Positions 61,916 through 64,000 of a stretch of 64,000 nt of DNA are shown one piece after another. This stretch comes from Mesorhabditis belari (taxonomy: Eukaryota > Nematoda > Chromadorea > Rhabditida > Rhabditidae). Location of the stretch: NCBI GenBank assembly GCA_958450365.1, contig CAUEEP010000926.1, forward strand, positions 558,001 through 622,000, read 5' to 3'. A program made the translations under genes and the position numbers. Within the stretch, counting starts at the first letter, position 1; each line of letters begins with the position of its first letter. The notes beneath the pieces were generated by a model. That model did not search any database, was not told the origin of the DNA, and saw only the letters and a list, made by a program, of their open reading frames with translations.

Positions 61916-62030
61916 AGTCGACAATCTTATAGACGAAAGTCTATAAGAAAATCTTATAGACGAAAGTCGAAAGAATATCGAAAGTCGACATATCGACAAT
62001 CGACATTATAGTCGACAATCTTATATCGAA
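61916..62030. repeat. nested short repeats of GTCGACAATCTTATAGACGA
   Basis: Copies of GTCGACAATCTTATA, CTTATAGACGAAAGTC and their inverse (GACTTTCG, TATAAGATTG) are interleaved. They form several possible hairpins within 115 bp. No coding or protein-binding role can be assigned. Confidence 0.7.
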
Positions 62031-62146
62031 ATTCACCTTATCCAATTTAAAGCTACAAATAAGTTTTCGTTTTTTAGTTTTTGCTTTTGACTTTTGCAAC
62101 CATCAATGTTAGATATTTTTCGATTTTATCTCGCAAAATTAGACGT

Positions 62147-62394
62147 AGACCGTATTCTCTCTAATAGTAGTGCACCCCGGCGAGCCGAATTGGTGACTAT
62201 TTTACGGTTTCGAAGTTTTCGCAGAAGCTCAACACTCAAATCCCCCACAAGATCTCATTGTACATTATCTCATGTACAGCTACCTTTATTCAGCTATGTC
62301 AGCTACACATCGATAGGCTCCGATAAGCGCTTTTCGAGATTTCGAGGAATTTAGGCAACGCTCAGGGTGCACTACTATTAGAGAGAATACTGTA
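62147..62394. mobile_element. MITE with TACAGTATTCTCTCTAATAG-type ends
   Basis: ACCGTATTCTCTCTAATAGT and AGTGCACCC at the left are matched inverted by GGGTGCACTACTATTAGAGA and GAATACTGTA at the right, about 248 bp in total. Only the outer 30 bp are clearly inverted. There is no coding capacity. Confidence 0.8.
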
Positions 62395-63476
62395 CATAAT
62401 ATAAAGCGTTTTTCAAAGCATTTAAACTTTCGAAAAGCTACCGTAATCTACTTTTAGTCTGATTCTTGAGCTCACAGAGAATATTGAAGGATTTAAAAAG
62501 TCGATAAAGATAAAACTAGAGCCAGGATTATGATAGTTGAGAAATTTGACACAAAACGAAGAGCATAGTTCAGCGCGGCAATTTTCTCCCTATAAGACAT
62601 TGGCGTTTGTTTGCCTGTGCTAATCCTTCGTAGTTTATTGATACAACCAGCGGAAAACCGCTCACTAACGTCCACGTTTTTCACGCAATCTAAGCTCCGC
62701 CCCTTTTTGCCAATGGCTGCCAACAGACGGACGGACAGACGTCTCTTCTGCTTTAGAAAAGACTAGATATAGAGCTATTATATAAAATTTATATAAAGCT
62801 ATTTAAAAGCTATTTAATTAAAGCTATTTAAAATAAAGCTATTTAACTATTCGATTAAATGCTAATTTCAGAAAAAGCCAACTATCAATAAAAAGTTTAA
62901 ATGAAAATTTTGGCGTAAAACCGAAATAAAGAATTGGCGATACTATCCATTTTTCTATTAAATACCAAAAACTAATCGACAAGCTTGAGATTAGATATTT
63001 TATACCTTAAAACTTGTTTTTTTTAAAGAATCAAGCTAAACACACAAGTAGAAATCTGAATCACAAAACTTTTGACGTAAATGTGCCCCTCCCCGAATTC
63101 CTTTTCTTGAGAAACTCATAAAATTCCATTCTCTGGAAATTCACAAGATTTGTCATTGATTTTTCGAAAAGAAAACTTTTTTTGGTGATTCATCAGGAGA
63201 TTTCCAGCTAGTTGAAAGTCCAATTTTTCATCGCCACCTCCGAAAATTGTGTCTCCAGCTGTGCGACCTTCACTGGATCATGATACAAAAACATTACCAT
63301 TGTTTTAAATTTATCGTCAACTTAATTAATCAATTCCATCTTTTCCTTTTTATTAAGTCAAATGAACAAATTTTTATCCCTTATTTCGTTAGAATTCTTC
63401 TTTCCAATTTGAAGAATTTCCCATTCTTTAGAAAACTGTTTTTGCATGATTCGGCTTCATTCCAATTCGAAACCTG
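62395..63476. other. gene-poor stretch, nothing supported
   Basis: AT-rich sequence containing a short tandem AAAGCTATTTAA-type repeat at about 62,765-62,850. A minus-strand 76-codon frame (62,493-62,723) is not supported by splice sites or a recognisable domain. Confidence 0.45.
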
Positions 63477-63713
63477 GGGGTAGGCTAGTTTCCGCAATTT
63501 TTTTTGCGCAACAGGGTCATTTGCGCAACTGGGTCCTTTTGCGCAACTCACCATAAATTTCTTCTAAGTCGGTCAATCTTTATGCTTTTGGTGTTATTTT
63601 GTTGCACTTATTGAGATCTACAAAATAACACCAAAAGCATAAAGATTGGCCCACTTAGAAAAAAGTTATGGCGAGTTGCGCAAAAAAAAGTCGCGGAAAA
63701 CTAGCCTACCCCG
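63477..63713. mobile_element. GGGGTAGGCTA foldback element (second complete copy)
   Basis: GGGGGTAGGCTAGTTTCCGC at the left pairs with GCGGAAAACTAGCCTACCCC at the right. Arms carry TTGCGCAACTCACCATAA and its inverse, and the centre has AAAATAACACCAAAAGCATA and its inverse. It is the same family as 40,911-41,070 with a longer centre. Confidence 0.8.
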
Positions 63714-63774
63714 AAACCTGCTTTTCAGACTGAGAACTTATTCATTTCAAAATCTTGTTTTTAAAAGAAACCTA

Positions 63775-64000
63775 CCGTAAATACTGTAATAGTACCCCAC
63801 CCCCATAATGACGGTGCGGATTGTTGCGTAGTCTAGCTTTGAACAAGTTTTACTCGACACTGGTTTATGCTACAATGCGCGCTTAGGTATCGAAAAATAG
63901 CTGAAATTCAAGGCTATTTTTTGATACCAAAGACACATTTTTTGAAAGTACGGGCGCTTTGAAAAAATGAAATACTAAAAAACTTTTGCGACTACGCGAC
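63775..64000. mobile_element. partial pogo-like element end (runs off the window)
   Basis: TACCGTAAATACTGTAATAG followed by GTACCCCACCCCC matches the terminal inverted repeat of the element at 20,042-21,073 and its following GGGGTACT/CCCCACC motif. The rest of the element would lie beyond the window. Confidence 0.6.

Noticed and set aside
62493..62723. Minus-strand 76-codon basic open frame
   Set aside because: No splice sites, domain or neighbouring exon support. The N-terminal half is basic but resembles no family I can name.

Overview
The window is nuclear DNA from a nematode, probably a free-living rhabditid. It is AT-rich, with many very short introns (often 35-60 bp) that begin GT and end TTTAG or TTTCAG. 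It carries nematode gene types and many small inverted-repeat elements. I read gene models exon by exon and checked reading phase across most junctions. The species cannot be named from the sequence alone.

Left third (1-12,600). Mostly non-coding and repeat-rich: a deletion derivative of a pogo-type transposon (200-712), a 31-bp and a 14-bp tandem repeat, a cluster of TGAGTCA sites (2.4-4.9 kb), a two-finger C2H2 zinc-finger gene (5333-6923), two adjacent inverted-repeat elements (6976-8218), and a pogo/Tigger-like transposon with about 400-bp terminal inverted repeats that contain a tRNA-like Pol III promoter (9228-11302).

Middle (12,600-40,800). A secreted chitin-binding protein with nine 21-residue repeats is followed by an 8-kb direct segmental duplication. 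Copy A (about 15.8-23.87 kb) holds a full npp-9-like nucleoporin gene (RanBP2/Nup358 type), a broken sinh-1 (SIN1, TORC2) and only the last exons of rsr-2 (SRRM2/Cwc21 type). Copy B (about 27.1-35.67 kb) holds full npp-9 and sinh-1 and runs on into full-length rsr-2. The 3.5-kb spacer is packed with transposon relics (Tc1, hAT, foldback). An hnRNP A-type gene lies to the right.

Right part (41,700-56,200). A dense gene block: a DNAJC11-type gene with a VMA21-type gene nested in one intron on the same strand, a BRI3-like membrane protein, then a minus-strand run of a coiled-coil protein, a coiled-coil/proline-rich/zinc-finger protein, a TMEM9-like protein and a single-pass membrane protein. A tiny secreted peptide gene with a furin-like site sits divergently beyond them.

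Far right (56,200-64,000). No gene could be supported; several foldback elements and simple repeats are present.

Themes: nuclear transport (npp-9), splicing and RNA binding (rsr-2, hnRNP A), TORC2 signalling (sinh-1), mitochondrial and V-ATPase/endolysosomal factors (DNAJC11, VMA21, TMEM9, BRI3). The most notable observations are the asymmetric fate of the duplicated block, the nested VMA21 gene, and the tRNA-like promoters in the transposon ends.
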